Positions 22,365-33,694 are shown, numbered from the stretch's first letter. The stretch is 64,000 nucleotides of DNA from Trigonopsis variabilis (GCA_003707065.3 PPXM03000015.1:22976-86975), one strand, 5' to 3'. The notes: a model not told the origin generated them from the sequence alone. A program made the numbers and translations.

Positions 22365-23545
22365 TTACTCTACTACTGGGAATGTCCAGTAAGGAGTGTT
22401 AGGCTTGAATGGGACGCCCAATTCAATCAACTTTGTAAACGCAGCACTAAAGTCCTTAAAGAACCGATCGTTATCCTTGGCGTACAATTCGACGTATTTA
22501 TGGAAGTTGGGGTCGGTCAGGAAGGCCATATCGGTTGGAAGCATCATCAGCGACTTAGTCTTGTCATCTTCCCACTGACGCTCGCCGTCCCACTTTCGAA
22601 TATGCCATTTCTCATTCAAGAGTAATGTATAGAAATCATTGGTGAACGTAGTGGGCGAGAATGTCCAAGGGCCGTCGAAACCCGAGTATTGCTTATGGCA
22701 TCGTCCCAGACAATGGGCCCCCACTAGGGCGGTGATTTCTTGGTCATTGAACCCCATGCGGTAAAAAACATCCCGGACATGAGCGGCTCCTTTGGATCCA
22801 TCGGGGAGTCGTCCATCAGGGGTCTTAATCAGAGTGGAAATGGTGAAGTCAGTTCGTCCAGGACGCCATTTGATGGTGGGGCCGTAGGCCTGTTGGATCG
22901 CACACACGCCTCCGAGCGTATAAAGATCACCATAAGAAATCCAAGGAAATTGCTTTTTAATTGGCTCCAGGAAGTTGCGACCAACGTCGAGACCCTTATT
23001 TGCCCCGTAGCTCTTTTCGGGGTCAAAACGCATTGCACCACCGTTGGATCCACCAGTGCCATCGGCTTTAGAATAGGATCCCCTTGACAGTTAGCAACCA
23101 CATTAATCATGCGAATCTTACGAGCAATGCCAGGCCAATCTAGAAATGTTAGTCCATGCTTGCAATGAGAAACGCACCTAACCAACACGGGGCCATAAGA
23201 CCCATCATCGTGGTCGGTCTCATCGTCGAGCTTCTTCGCGATAGCCTTGTAGACGTCATAGTAGTCCTCATATCCGTGGTCTTGAAACGTAGCAGTTATC
23301 GGCTTCTTGCCATTCATATACCAATATGCTCCTCCAAGACCTGCTGCTCCAATAACTACCCAGAATAGCTTGCCCTTACCTCCCTTGGGAGAGGGAGGCT
23401 TGGGAGGAGGAGGAGCGCCAGGATTAGGACTGGTCGTCGAATTGGTCGAGTTCCACCGGACAGTCTTGACGTTTGTGCGTAGAGATCTCCAGTTGAGCCT
23501 GCCAGCACGACTGAGACTCGTTCTTGCTGAGTTAAGGAAGGACAT
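22365..23545 (-). CDS. CCP1: Cytochrome c peroxidase, mitochondrial
   Basis: Three exons: 23545-23178, an 18-nt micro-exon 23139-23122, and 23082-22365, with introns of 38 and 39 nt; 367 residues. The N-terminus is a bipartite signal: a presequence ([17 protein letters not shown]) and then a proline-rich stretch and membrane sorting segment ([19 protein letters not shown]), as in yeast Ccp1 sent to the intermembrane space. The distal haem site is RLAWHCSG, encoded across both introns, with the catalytic Arg and His split between exons 1 and 2. The proximal site is [20 protein letters not shown]. The enzyme uses cytochrome c to reduce hydrogen peroxide. Confidence 0.94.
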
Positions 23546-24461
23546 TGATTGGGTAGACAGGAATGGGCCCGATTATTTATACACGCTACCCCGAGTGTGT
23601 AACTATTAGGCAATAAGGTCCAAACGGTGTGGTACGATAATCGTCGTCGACCAATGGTCTTATACTTGCTGGTTTTACTATTCTGGACTGCCTTGTGTGG
23701 CTTTTAGTCAGCTTCGCGGGAACTGGACCCTACAGACTACTTGAGAGCATTAGACACTTTACGAAACTTGCTGCGTCATCACTTTGGCATCTCGACTCAA
23801 TCGCCGTGGAACCTACCAGATGGCCCCATTTGGGAAGGAGGACATAAATATAAGCTGATATTAGATATTATCCGCTTCTAATTGGTCTACAGTGACGGTC
23901 ATGTAATCAGCTGTTACTCTGCTATGGGGCTGAAAGGTGACAAGTGAGACGAGCTGACAATTATGACTTGAGTTGCAAGCGCCAGCGTTTTATTGGCTGA
24001 CTGTACAGCTGTTGTAGCGTGTATGTAGTTGTCTCTATCTTGCTGTCTGCCTCTCATTGTCCTGTTCTCATGTCATCGTGATGTCTTCGGTGGTCGCACT
24101 GTCTTGGTTGATCAAGTGGAGGAAGTAATCGCACTGACCGCAGTGCAGCATCTTGTCTAGTAGAAAAGGCTTCATATTGGACCAAAAATCTCCTGTTAGT
24201 TGGAAAATCTTATCAGAACGAAAAGCCCTATCCTCTGTGATTCCGTGGACGCTCACGGCGTTTCATAACTACATATCCTGCGCTGTCTGCTTGGTCGCCC
24301 TTGCAGTTTAAGATAGTTGGCAACAGTAGTGAGAAGCTTCCTGTTACCGGCCCCAGCTGCCTTGCTGCGGACCGACCGTTACTATCGGTGTCGCCGCACG
24401 AGATAAAGGAACTTGCCCGATAGGCCTTGCTTTCTCATTGTAGAGACATACCTCACGAACA
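23546..24461. other. Divergent intergenic region between CCP1 and the amidase
   Basis: No gene was found. Several GATAA/TTATC motifs occur (for example near 23636, 24207 and 24411), which could be sites for nitrogen-responsive GATA factors given the amidase downstream, but such short motifs are common by chance. Confidence 0.35.
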
Positions 24462-26153
24462 ATGACAAGGGAACAGAGCTTGAACGACTGGAAGACGGTC
24501 GCATCCGAGAAACAACAACAGGTTCTGGAGAAAATCCCCTCGAAGTGGAGGTTCACGAAGGTTCCTGTGGTCGACAATACCGCCGAGTATTTGGATACTA
24601 TTCTGCCTTCAGAGGAAAATGAAATCACGCAGTCCGATATTACAACACTAATTTCTTCCTTGGCGTCGGGCAAGTTATCAGCAATAGCTGTTTGCGAAGC
24701 GTTCTGTCACCGAGCGGCTCTGGCTCACCAGTTGGTACGGTGGTGTATGATGAAAAATAGCTAACTTCAGGTCAATTGCTGCTCAGAGATATTTTTTGAA
24801 GAGGCTTTTGCTCAGGCAGCGGCTTTGGATGATCATTTTTCTCGCACAGGCTCTCTTGTTGGGCCTCTTCATGGGATTCCTGTATCGCTCAAAGACCAGC
24901 ATAACATTGAAGGACAGCAAACTACAATTGGATACATCTCTCGAATTGGAACTGTTGCTACTAAAGATACAGAGTCGGATCTTGTCCGCATTCTCAGAAA
25001 GTCTGGCGCTGTCTTTTACGTGAAGACCACGACTCCGACCGCCATGATGTCTGGCGACACGGTATCCAGTATTTATGGAGTAACCCGAAACGCCATTAAG
25101 GCGTCTTTCTCAGCTAGTGGTTCTTCTGGAGGAGAAGGTGCCCTGATTGCCAGTCACGGATCTCTCCTAGGACTTGGCACTGACATTGGAGGCTCCGTCA
25201 GAGGCCCTGCCGCTTTTAATGGGATCTTCACTTTGAAACCATCCTCCGGTCGAATTCCTTACGCTAACGTCAGCAATTCTTACGAAGGCCAGACTGTGAT
25301 CCCTTCAGTCATAGGTCCAATGACGTCCCACTTCGACGATATGAGCTTGTTCATGAAGACCATACTCGACAACAAGCCTTGGCTGCAAGATCCGGCTCTA
25401 GTCCCACTTCCTTGGACTCCATATAAACTAGAGAATCGCCCATTGTGCATTGGTATCTTCTGGAATGACGGGTTTAGGACCCCTTTTCCTCCAGTGAGAC
25501 GAGCATTGGAGACATGCGCAAAGGCACTGGAGGCAGCGGGCCACAGGGTGATCAAATGGGAGCCCCCTAGCCACATTCTGGCTACAAAGCTGGTAAATGA
25601 CCTCTTCGTGGCCGACGGAGCCCAGGAAGTCATCGGCGAACACAACGACAGCGGTGAACCTATTTTAAAGCAGCTGGCTCTTATAAAAACCTGTGCAGAG
25701 ACAAGTCGCCCGTCGCTGTCGCTACATGGGTACTGGCAACTTACTAAAGATATTTACGCCTACCAACGAGAATATTATGCTTATTGGGATAGTACGGCCA
25801 AGTTGAATCCCGATGGAATCGCTGTAGATTGCTATATCAGCCCCGTCAACGCTACGCCAGTGTTCAAAATAGGAGACATGACGGTCGTTAATGGATCGTA
25901 CACTCGTCCTCAAAACTGTATAAACGCATCGTGCGTCGTGTTCCCGGCAACAAAATGTGATCAGACGGTCGACCAACCTTTTAGTGACGCCGAGCTCAGT
26001 CAGATGAAACCCGAGGATGCTGAAGCGCAAAAATATTACAATCCAGAGGAGTTTAACGGAATGCCTGTAGGGCTACAAGTGGTGGCCCGTAAAATGGAAG
26101 AAGAGAAAGCTCTAGCAGTCACTAAAGAACTGATGACACTATTAAGCAATTAA
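24462..26153 (+). CDS. Amidase-signature hydrolase (acetamidase / fatty-acid-amide-hydrolase type)
   Basis: Two exons, 24462-24734 and 24771-26153, around a 36-nt intron, give 551 residues, close to fungal general amidases. The Ser-cisSer-Lys triad is visible: Lys in GIPVSLKDQHN (about 132), the cis-Ser in SASGSSGGEGALIA (about 210) and the nucleophile in LGTDIGGSVRGPAA (about 233). The C-terminus has the family block GMPVGLQVVARKMEEEKALA. Such enzymes split simple amides or fatty acid amides to acid and ammonia and often serve nitrogen scavenging. A membrane transporter gene ends 127 bp away in the opposite direction. The substrate cannot be told from sequence. Confidence 0.9.
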
Positions 26154-26280
26154 CAGTGGACACAAGATCGAGAGTCTTCTGTCATGAATCGCGTATACCT
26201 ATTAAATAAATGATAGAAGGTCTTGGTTTCAGGGTTGTTAGAAATATATGAAACGGAAATCGGTCATTGTACCCGTAGAA

Positions 26281-27927
26281 TCAGGAATTCCTCTCTTCAT
26301 CTGGTACGCCTAGTTTCACCTCATCCGCCGCTTCGTCGGTTTCGAGTGTTTCGTGCTCAACGTTTGATAGCAAGAGATCAGCGTCGTGGTACTTCCGTCG
26401 ATCATACTTCTTTCCATAATATCCAAAGATGGGCAATAGCAATAGAAGAAAAGCCCCTATAGAGGTGATCTTGTACCCAAGGCTGAATTCTGGGGCATGG
26501 GAAGTAGGGAAGAAGACAATATTAGTCCAGATGTTCATTGCTTGTGAGACCGCGTCTGAAAAACCAAGTACGAAAGCTCTTTCATCCGCATCACGACGAC
26601 ACGTGAGGTTGATCCAGCCAGAAACAAGCGTTTGGTTAACAGAATCAAGGCCAATGATCAGAAAGCAAAACCACTTGAACCCAATAGGGATATTCCAGAC
26701 AGCAAGACTAACATAAGAAAGGATGAAAAGAGTCTGCGTGATAGTAAGGAAGGGATAAATACTCATCTGATCTGCTAGACCTCCGACAATGAATTGGGCG
26801 ACAACGCCAAAGGCAGCTTGGATTGAAGGATAGTTGTCCACATCCTGAGTTGAGTAGAGATCAGGCCGCGAATCAAGCCACAGTGGGAACCCTGTACCAT
26901 CAGGGAGAGCTACAACATTGAGGAGCACCCAAAAGGCCGTAAAGAAATGAACGTGCCAGTTGACAAAGACCCGACTGACAAGTTTCCAGCTAAGCTTGGT
27001 GGGCTCTTTGATGCCTGCTGCCAAGGTCCGGCTTCGGGCCAGATCCAAATCAGCTTGCGAGAGCCACCAGAGAGACTTGGCTTGAAATGGGGCACCAGGG
27101 AAGAACAAAAAGCCTATAAGAGCAATAGGAACGGTGAAAATGCCATCAATTATGAATCCCCACTGCCAGGCATCTAGGTTTCCTTTACCATTCAGATGAG
27201 TGTAAGCAGCTGCCTGAAGGTAGCCAGAAAACATGCCACCCAGGGATGAAGATACACTGAACGCCATCACTCGGCGGTAAAGCTCATCACGTTTATACCA
27301 GCTCCCCAAGATAAAAACAATGGAAGGAAAAATAGGACCTTCGGCTAAACCGACCAGAAATCTCAGCGCCAAAATTTGAGAAGGAGTCTTGCAAGCGGCT
27401 TGACAAAATGTGAGCACGCCCCAGACCAACTCCAAGGTGGGAAGTAAAAATCTTGCCCACTTCCTAGTGACGAACATGGTGCCAAAGGCCATACTCACTA
27501 TGTAGCCAGCCGAATAGAGAGATTTTGCATAGCTGAGGTTGTCTCCAGTGAATTCTATGGCCTCTTTCATCCCAGTGGTGTACGAATAAGTTATATTCGA
27601 CTTATCGAGCGATTTAGTGAAGTATGAAGCACAAATATATGTAAGGATCAGGAAATCCAGCTTGAGTAATAATGCCTTCTCAGGTTTGCTCAAAGTAGCA
27701 GGGTACCAATAAAATAGACGAACAAAGCCATCATACCACTTCTTAGGATGAGGATTTGCCTCCACGTTCGATGATGTCGCCTGTGTCAAATCATCTAAGA
27801 CTAGATCCTTGCTCTCTGATTGAGTATCTGATTGGATATGCTCTAAATCTTCCTTATAATTTACCTCAACCATGGGCGCTTCTAAATGCTCTCCGAAAGA
27901 TATTTCTGAAAAGTACTCTGTGTGCAT
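26281..27927 (-). CDS. Major facilitator transporter, anion:cation symporter type (Dal5/Vht1/Liz1-like)
   Basis: Intronless, 548 residues with about 12 membrane spans and a long acidic cytosolic N-terminus. The subfamily blocks are clear: YWYPATLSKPEKALLLKLD, YICASYFTKSLDKSNITYSY, GMKEAIEFTGDNLSYAKSLY and ALRFLVGLAEGPIFPSIVF. This set is characteristic of the fungal ACS family, which includes biotin (Vht1), pantothenate (Liz1/Fen2) and allantoate/ureidosuccinate (Dal5) carriers. The first blocks look most like the Vht1/Liz1 branch, from memory. The tail-to-tail pairing with an amidase could reflect uptake and use of an amide nutrient, but convergent neighbours need not be related. Confidence 0.88.
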   Translation of the reverse strand: MHTEYFSEISFGEHLEAPMVEVNYKEDLEHIQSDTQSESKDLVLDDLTQATSSNVEANPHPKKWYDGFVRLFYWYPATLSKPEKALLLKLDFLILTYICASYFTKSLDKSNITYSYTTGMKEAIEFTGDNLSYAKSLYSAGYIVSMAFGTMFVTRKWARFLLPTLELVWGVLTFCQAACKTPSQILALRFLVGLAEGPIFPSIVFILGSWYKRDELYRRVMAFSVSSSLGGMFSGYLQAAAYTHLNGKGNLDAWQWGFIIDGIFTVPIALIGFLFFPGAPFQAKSLWWLSQADLDLARSRTLAAGIKEPTKLSWKLVSRVFVNWHVHFFTAFWVLLNVVALPDGTGFPLWLDSRPDLYSTQDVDNYPSIQAAFGVVAQFIVGGLADQMSIYPFLTITQTLFILSYVSLAVWNIPIGFKWFCFLIIGLDSVNQTLVSGWINLTCRRDADERAFVLGFSDAVSQAMNIWTNIVFFPTSHAPEFSLGYKITSIGAFLLLLLPIFGYYGKKYDRRKYHDADLLLSNVEHETLETDEAADEVKLGVPDEERNS

Positions 27928-29128
27928 TTATACCACCCCATTTTCCTTAATAAAACGCTGGACTTGCTCAGTCATATTCAATCACGCAATCGCACTTCGT
28001 CTTGTTTAATCGTATGGTGCCCTCCTTGTGTGGCATCTCTCGGGTATAGATATAAATTATGACTCCTGTTACAGGGCACACAAGCTTTTCCGTTCTATTC
28101 GCTCGAAACACGACTAGACTAGAGAAACACAACTTCATTCTTTCAATAATTCATCTTCCCCTCATCTTCAGATATATTGTTTGCAAAAAAATCCTCTTTT
28201 CTTCCTTCTTGATTTGCTTTGCCTTTGTTCTTTCTGTCGCCAGTCACATATCTTCATCATCTTTGCCTGTTTAGAAAGGCGCCGTGGACAAAACTTTCTG
28301 CCGTGATGGGCCGCCATCCAACCGTATCGGGCGACTGTAATTGAAGCATTGACTATTGGGAGACGTAGTATTCCATTCTCCGAGCTAATTGTGTAATTTA
28401 TCCTTCCCGTCCACTCATCGTTCCATCTGGTCACCCTTTTGACTAATCGATCCTTGCTAATGGTAGCGCCAATTCGACGCTATCACGTAAAAGAGGAATG
28501 AAAAGCAAAACAATGGATTGATATGACACAAAGAGAGTAGAATTGAGATAAACAAGTGACAAATCTCATTGTAAAAGCGTTTCCGTTATAAATACGAAAT
28601 GCCTAGCATATTTTATGGTGTCCAGGTAATGAGGCCACCACAAACTCTCTCTGAAGTAACATTATGTTCGCTGGAAATCCTCGCCTTATTAGATCCAGGT
28701 AGGTCGACCCAATTCATGCATTCAACAGTATTAGCGTCTTCGGCAGATCTTGAGCGGAAACATGGTGAATTTCAACACAGCGTCTCTCCACTGCCAGGTT
28801 ATAAGCTAAGCCATATTTGAAGAGGAGAAAGAAAAACTAAGTTTTATTTTGCTGTATTAATTGTAACCCTACTCTGAATCGCCCACTCTACTCCGAATCA
28901 TAGGTGACTAGTGCCTCTTGAATATCAGAAATTTTAGGCACAAAACATCACCGGCTTGCTCCAAGCTTTATATAAAGACACGCCTGGCTAAAAGTTCATG
29001 CGATGATCGGCCATCTTTAATGGTTGCTGTTTCAGCACTCGACGCACAAGCATCTATCTTGCGAATGGTAGTGTATCGATCACTCTTGCTACCACTACTA
29101 CCATCTTGGTGTCCACCTACCTCTAGCC
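27928..29128. other. Long intergenic region
   Basis: A divergent promoter region of about 1.2 kb between the transporter and TAF11. Frames of up to 104 codons have no similarity. A TATA-like box (GTTATAAATACG) ends next to the ATG at 28599, so that 73-codon frame is unlikely to be translated from that box. No RNA gene or repeat was seen. Confidence 0.4.
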
Positions 29129-29854
29129 ATGGACATCACCAGTCCAGCACCGCCAGGACCTTCAGTCGACGATGGCCAAAGCCGGCAAAGTTCCGTGACA
29201 CCCAAACCCGAAGACTCTCCATTAGCAGATAGCTCAGCCAAGAAGAAGAAGAAAAGCAAGAGCAAGAAGGACAAGAAAGATAAAGATAAGGAGAAGGATA
29301 AAGAGAAGGAGAAAAATAAGAAACAAAAAGAAAGTAAAGACAAGACGGGAGCAAAGCCGGAAGGAAGTGACGAGGAAGAAGAAGATGAGATTGACGAGAT
29401 CTTCAACGATGATGACGCTGGGGCGGCCCGAAATGAGATCAACCAAGAGAAGCTCAAGTTTTTACTAGCGAATTTTAATGAGGACCAATTCTCCCGTTAT
29501 GTGGCTTATCGTCGAGCTAACATCAACCGACCAGGCACTAAACGCATTGCCAATCAAGCCTTGAACCAGTCAATCTCGGGCAACGTCGCCGTCGTCATCT
29601 CAGGTTTCGCCAAGGTCTTGGTCGGAGACATAGTGCAGTATGCCCGCGAAGTCCAGCAGCGAGAGTTCAGATCGGCTTTCTACGCTGATCCTGCTAATGA
29701 GGGCACCGAATACGTGGAACCGGACAACTATCCACCGCTGGATCCCAGCCACGTCCGCGAAGCGTGGCGTCTCTATCGTACCGAGAGTGGAGTTGTTCCG
29801 GCTGCAAATTGGAGGGTTTCAGAGGGAGGAAGGCAAAAGCGACTGTTTAGATGA
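29129..29854 (+). CDS. TAF11: TFIID subunit TAF11
   Basis: Intronless, 241 residues. A disordered N-terminus with a striking lysine/aspartate/glutamate repeat tract (about residues 37-75) and an acidic run (EEEEDEIDEIFNDDDAG) precede the TAFII28 histone fold: EKLKFLLANFNEDQFSRYVA, NQALNQSISGNVAVVISGFA, KVLVGDIVQYAREVQ, and the C-terminal HVREAWRLYRTESGVVP. TAF11 pairs with TAF13 and contacts TBP/TFIIA. The start has a good context (GCCATGG). The charged tract also produces long meaningless frames on the other strand. Confidence 0.93.
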   Translation: MDITSPAPPGPSVDDGQSRQSSVTPKPEDSPLADSSAKKKKKSKSKKDKKDKDKEKDKEKEKNKKQKESKDKTGAKPEGSDEEEEDEIDEIFNDDDAGAARNEINQEKLKFLLANFNEDQFSRYVAYRRANINRPGTKRIANQALNQSISGNVAVVISGFAKVLVGDIVQYAREVQQREFRSAFYADPANEGTEYVEPDNYPPLDPSHVREAWRLYRTESGVVPAANWRVSEGGRQKRLFR

Positions 29855-29916
29855 TGTATTATTTAATGACCCGTTTACGACTGACCTGCACTCGTTCGTA
29901 CTCTTTTACTCACGTT

Positions 29917-31151
29917 CTATATCCATTTTTGCACAATCGTAGCACCCACAACTCCTGCATCTTTCAAATTTTGTTCCCGGTCCGTGAGCTCGCGATTGGG
30001 AAAGGTCGTCTGAAGCACGTAAGACCGCTCGCTCGGATATCTGGAATCAACGTAGTCGTATAGTTGGGATACTGGGCCCGAGCCTGAGAATCTTTGACGG
30101 ACGCGCTGTCCATCACCTAGTCGAATCTGCACAAGCGCATCGCCTTCTTGCAGCGGTTCAGCCTCGCTCTTTGCTGAAGACTGGGCTTTATCGCTAGACA
30201 AAGAAGAAGTCGAAGCAACCGCGCTAGAATTAGTTGTTTCTCCGGCTCCCCTGATTTGAGGTCCAGTAGATCCCAACTTACGTCCTGAACCCGCATAGGG
30301 ATTGAATGGAGCAGCAGGGGGGACATAGTCCTGATCCAACTTGGGAGCCACTCGAACGTCCACAGGCTGACCAGGACGGACATTAAATAGAGAGAGCGGA
30401 GCCCTACCCAGGTCGAAAGCACGCAATATTTCTTTATTGGTAGGATCGTCATATCTCATCAAAGGGCCATCTTCAACCGTGAATCCATTCTTCCAGAACG
30501 TAAGTGTCCGTACAGCAGGCTCCGAATCCTCATCCATGTCTGGAGAAGTAATAAGTTGGTTTCTAGGAAGGTGAGACTCCTCGCTTTCATCCCCAAGCAT
30601 ATGGCCAGTACCTCGAAAATGATTGACTGCTCTAGGAGCTTCTTCAATTTCCCTTCCTCCTTGCTCAGCCTGACGGAGAATGCTATCTATCAGTGGATTG
30701 CGGTTGTTGTCATTATTATGAACAGCCAGACTGGACTTTTCTCCACCGGTGAACCAGTCGTCCTTATCATCTCGCTCAGGACGAGCAGAATCTCCTCTTA
30801 TATCATTCAATGTAGCAACACGGGGTCTCATGTTAGCAACAGTCATGTTTGTTCTTCATACCCTGATGTATTTTGTCGGGTCGATGACCGACTGCCTGAC
30901 GAGGCTTGTGGCGTTGAAGACCTCGACCGTTGATTGATGCTATTGTTTGACGATCCAGGAACCGAAGACTGATGAGAATAGTAAAATTCAATACTAGACT
31001 AGCTTGTTAGTACAAGAGAAGCCAAGAAAGCACCCACAGTAAGATCCCAGTCGCACTGATCTAGACACCATTTAGCGGTGATATCATCCGCTTGAGTGAG
31101 TTGCTTAAACGACTCCAAAACTGTGTCTTGGTTTCCAGATTGTGAGCTCAT
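29917..31151 (-). CDS. SHP1: p47/Shp1-type Cdc48 cofactor (UBA-SEP-UBX)
   Basis: Three exons (31151-31038, 30998-30862, 30826-29917) with introns of 39 and 35 nt give 386 residues. A short N-terminal UBA-like domain (SGNQDTVLESFKQLTQADD, then AKWCLDQCDWDLT) precedes the linker; the second splice gives TSGPRVATLNDIRGD. The SEP domain follows (VRTLTFWKNGFTVEDGPLMR, then RAFDLGRAPLSLFNVRPGQP) and a UBX domain at the end (QIRLGDGQRVRQRFSGSGPV, then YVLQTTFPNRELTDREQNLK). The family directs Cdc48/p97 to ubiquitinated substrates and membrane fusion; yeast Shp1 also regulates Glc7. Confidence 0.92.
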
Positions 31152-31717
31152 TTTTCGTGCGTTTAAGAAAAGTGATGAAGAGTCGATCTGGACCGAAGGA
31201 ATAAGAACACTCCAAGGACGTTACCAAAGTTGGGAAGACATCACACTACGCATTCAACTCAGGCTGTGTCACACAGTGGTGAGTAGCGAGAGGACAACTT
31301 ACGTAGAAGCCCGTGAAGATCAAACATAAGACCAGTTGATGGCTTGGAATTAGTCGCTCTGCTCCGAGTCATTATGCTCCTCGGTGGCACTGAGACTACG
31401 AGGATACATTGCAGGGTGACAGAACCTCTGAACGAATGAAATCACTTCAATGGCTAAGCTAATACATAATCCAAACACTTCCAATTCGTATCATCTTCGA
31501 CGTTGACCTTTTCGTGGTCGTTAAGTGGGAAGGGTCTTTCTCTGGGATCTTGGTACCTCTCTAAATTAGAGAGGGTCGATGGGTCAAGAGTATCGTTGCC
31601 TTTCTAGATTAGGTAGGGTAGGTCAATGGAGTTGACATGGCCGCAGCCCAGGTGCTTACCCGGCTCAAGCGTGTTAAGAAAATTTCGTCCCTCACCGTTT
31701 GCAATCAACTACCAAAA
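31152..31717. other. Divergent intergenic region between SHP1 and NOP10
   Basis: No coding or RNA feature recognised. Two upstream ATGs near 31626-31640 lie just before NOP10, one in frame with it, but the family start is the later ATG at 31718. Confidence 0.4.
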
Positions 31718-31949
31718 ATGCATCTCATGTATACTATTGGACCTGATGGCAAACGAGTTTACACTCTCAAGAAGCAGTTGGAAACCGGCGAGCTCACTAA
31801 GAGTGCTCATCCCGCCCGTTTCTCTCCAGATGACAAGTATTCTCGCCAGCGAGTGACTCTAAAGAAACGATACGGCCTCTTACTCAGTCAAAAACGTAAG
31901 TATTATATGGTAAATTTATCTGACTATTATAGCGGCTCCCCAGTGGTGA
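31718..31949 (+). CDS. NOP10: H/ACA snoRNP subunit Nop10
   Basis: Two exons, 31718-31895 and a terminal coding exon of only 17 nt (31933-31949), around a 37-nt intron, give 64 residues, the usual Nop10 size. [19 protein letters not shown] opens the zinc-less ribbon of eukaryotic Nop10, and [20 protein letters not shown] leads to the linker helix; the splice adds the end QKPAPQW. Upstream in-frame codons exist, but MHLMY is the conserved start. Nop10 binds the Cbf5/dyskerin pseudouridine synthase with Gar1 and Nhp2. It converges on NOB1, another ribosome biogenesis gene. Confidence 0.93.
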
Positions 31950-32094
31950 AAATGCTAGCCGTTCTACCAATCAAAGGCTGAGTGACTTTCAAGTGTTATT
32001 GTGTACCATAGTGAAAAGACTTCTATAGGGAAATTTTTACAGCTCTTGTTTTCAATAGCCATTCGCATTACTATCGTACAAGGAGCTAGGGTGA

Positions 32095-33573
32095 CTATCG
32101 CCTACGTCGAGCTACATTTGCGTTTCGACCCTTCCCCACATGAACACCGTCGCCATGATGCCTGAAAAGATCATTCTTTGCTCCCGAGATGGCAAAAGGA
32201 CTAGCTCCGACGTCCGCACCTCCTCCAAACCATTCGTTCATCATCTTGTTCATTTGTCGTTTCTTCCATTCTTCGTGTTTGACGGCCTTCTCGTACTCGC
32301 GCTCATCCTCTCGAAGATTCAGTCCGTCGACATAGTGGGACTGTCGGCGACTGGCCTTGCTCTGAGGATTGGTCATGCTATATCGATCTCCCCTGTGATG
32401 CCACTCCATATTCTTTTTGAGGTGGACGGTGAGTTTTCCAGTCTTGGATGACGTGGAAACAGTAACTCGAGTCAACGTAGCACCACCGCAGCTAGGACAG
32501 AACTTCCGAGGAATGGCAGTGTTAGAAGGTGGACAGAGCTTAAAACATCCATGACACCTTAGCATGTAGCTTTTGACAGTTTTGATCCGCAGTCCAGATG
32601 AAGAGTTAATCAGGTTCAAACCCATTTGGAGAGCAACATTCTGCATGGCAAAATCATTAGTAGCAACGGCTGCTTTCATTCGTGCCTTTGTACCTTCAAC
32701 CTCGTCTTGTTTCTCCTCCACTGTATCGCCCTGAGCAACTGAAGTGAAATTTTCAGGTGTGATCCAGCCTTCGGCATCATCATCGTCATCTTCCAAATCA
32801 ACGATCCCGCTGATCGTTCCAGACTCAGGTCGAGGTGTGCTGCTGGTTTCGTGGCTCTCTGCTTTCTTTGTAACATCAGCGTTTTCCTTAACCGCTCTCT
32901 TCTTGGCTCGTCTTGACTTTGCTCGAGTTTTAGTTGGTTTTCTAGCAACCTCTACCCAACCGTCATCTTCGTCTTCATCGTCGTCTTCCAAGCCTTCAGG
33001 ACTCGCATTTTGCTCGCTCCTGGCCAGTTCACCAGGCTTTTCTGTTACTTTTGAACCTTTATCAGAGGATAGATCAATATTTATGGTACTTTCAGGCCCT
33101 TTACTTTCCAGATTGAGATCCCTCATCAACTCTGCTGCTTCCTCAGGCGTGTCGACATTTTTTTCCTCTTCTTCTCGCTTTTCTAGCACCAAGTCAATGG
33201 TATCCTCCTTTTTAGGTGCTGGACCATTGATTCGACTGCCGGGAGAGCTTCGTAACCGCCAATCCCCCCCATTAAGTTCGACCTCCAGATCTCGACACAA
33301 CGCCAACACCCCCAAATCGGTAACTGACAAAACAGAATAATCTCCAGTCATGCGAGCAAAGTCTGAAACGGCTTTCACAGACTCAGTTGACGGCTGTCGT
33401 ACAACTAGGCGATCTCCCCATAGCTCGAGATTCTTTCGCGCTTGTTCGTCACGAATCTCCCCGTACACTAGTGGCGTCGTATAAAATTTGTCGGCAAGAG
33501 AGCTCAAAGATGAAAGGCCTTGTGTAATTAACGGCCCAGCATCCACTACCAAGGAATCTATAGAGTGCGCCAT
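32095..33573 (-). CDS. NOB1: 20S pre-rRNA endonuclease Nob1
   Basis: Intronless, 492 residues. The PIN nuclease domain starts at once (DSLVVDAGPLITQG, with Asp11 a metal ligand, and VYGEIRDEQARKNLELW, then TGDYSVLSVTDLGVLAL). A long acidic and low-complexity insert (EGLEDDDEDEDDGWVEV) is followed by the zinc ribbon LRCHGCFKLC...KFCPSCGGATLTRV and the C-terminal block KNMEWHHRGDRYSMTNPQSK and EWFGGGADVG. Nob1 cuts site D at the 3' end of 18S rRNA in cytoplasmic pre-40S particles. Confidence 0.94.
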   Translation of the reverse strand: MAHSIDSLVVDAGPLITQGLSSLSSLADKFYTTPLVYGEIRDEQARKNLELWGDRLVVRQPSTESVKAVSDFARMTGDYSVLSVTDLGVLALCRDLEVELNGGDWRLRSSPGSRINGPAPKKEDTIDLVLEKREEEEKNVDTPEEAAELMRDLNLESKGPESTINIDLSSDKGSKVTEKPGELARSEQNASPEGLEDDDEDEDDGWVEVARKPTKTRAKSRRAKKRAVKENADVTKKAESHETSSTPRPESGTISGIVDLEDDDDDAEGWITPENFTSVAQGDTVEEKQDEVEGTKARMKAAVATNDFAMQNVALQMGLNLINSSSGLRIKTVKSYMLRCHGCFKLCPPSNTAIPRKFCPSCGGATLTRVTVSTSSKTGKLTVHLKKNMEWHHRGDRYSMTNPQSKASRRQSHYVDGLNLREDEREYEKAVKHEEWKKRQMNKMMNEWFGGGADVGASPFAISGAKNDLFRHHGDGVHVGKGRNANVARRRR

Positions 33574-33694
33574 GGTGTTCTTGGGAGCAGACTGAAGAAA
33601 TTTTTCCCATGGATACGCCGCAGCAAAACTCCCAACGAGTCTGCTTGGTGCTACACTTGGTCAACTTGTATCCGTTTCAACTATCTTGACTAAA

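Noticed and set aside
28599-28820. 73-codon plus-strand frame next to a TATA-like box
   Set aside because: The box directly abuts the ATG, so transcription from it would start after the start codon; no similarity.
29098-29457. 119-codon minus-strand frame rich in Ser, Phe and Leu
   Set aside because: It is the antisense of the Lys/Asp/Glu tract of TAF11; low complexity explains the open frame.
32744-33340. 198-codon plus-strand Ser-rich frame
   Set aside because: Antisense of the acidic linker of NOB1.
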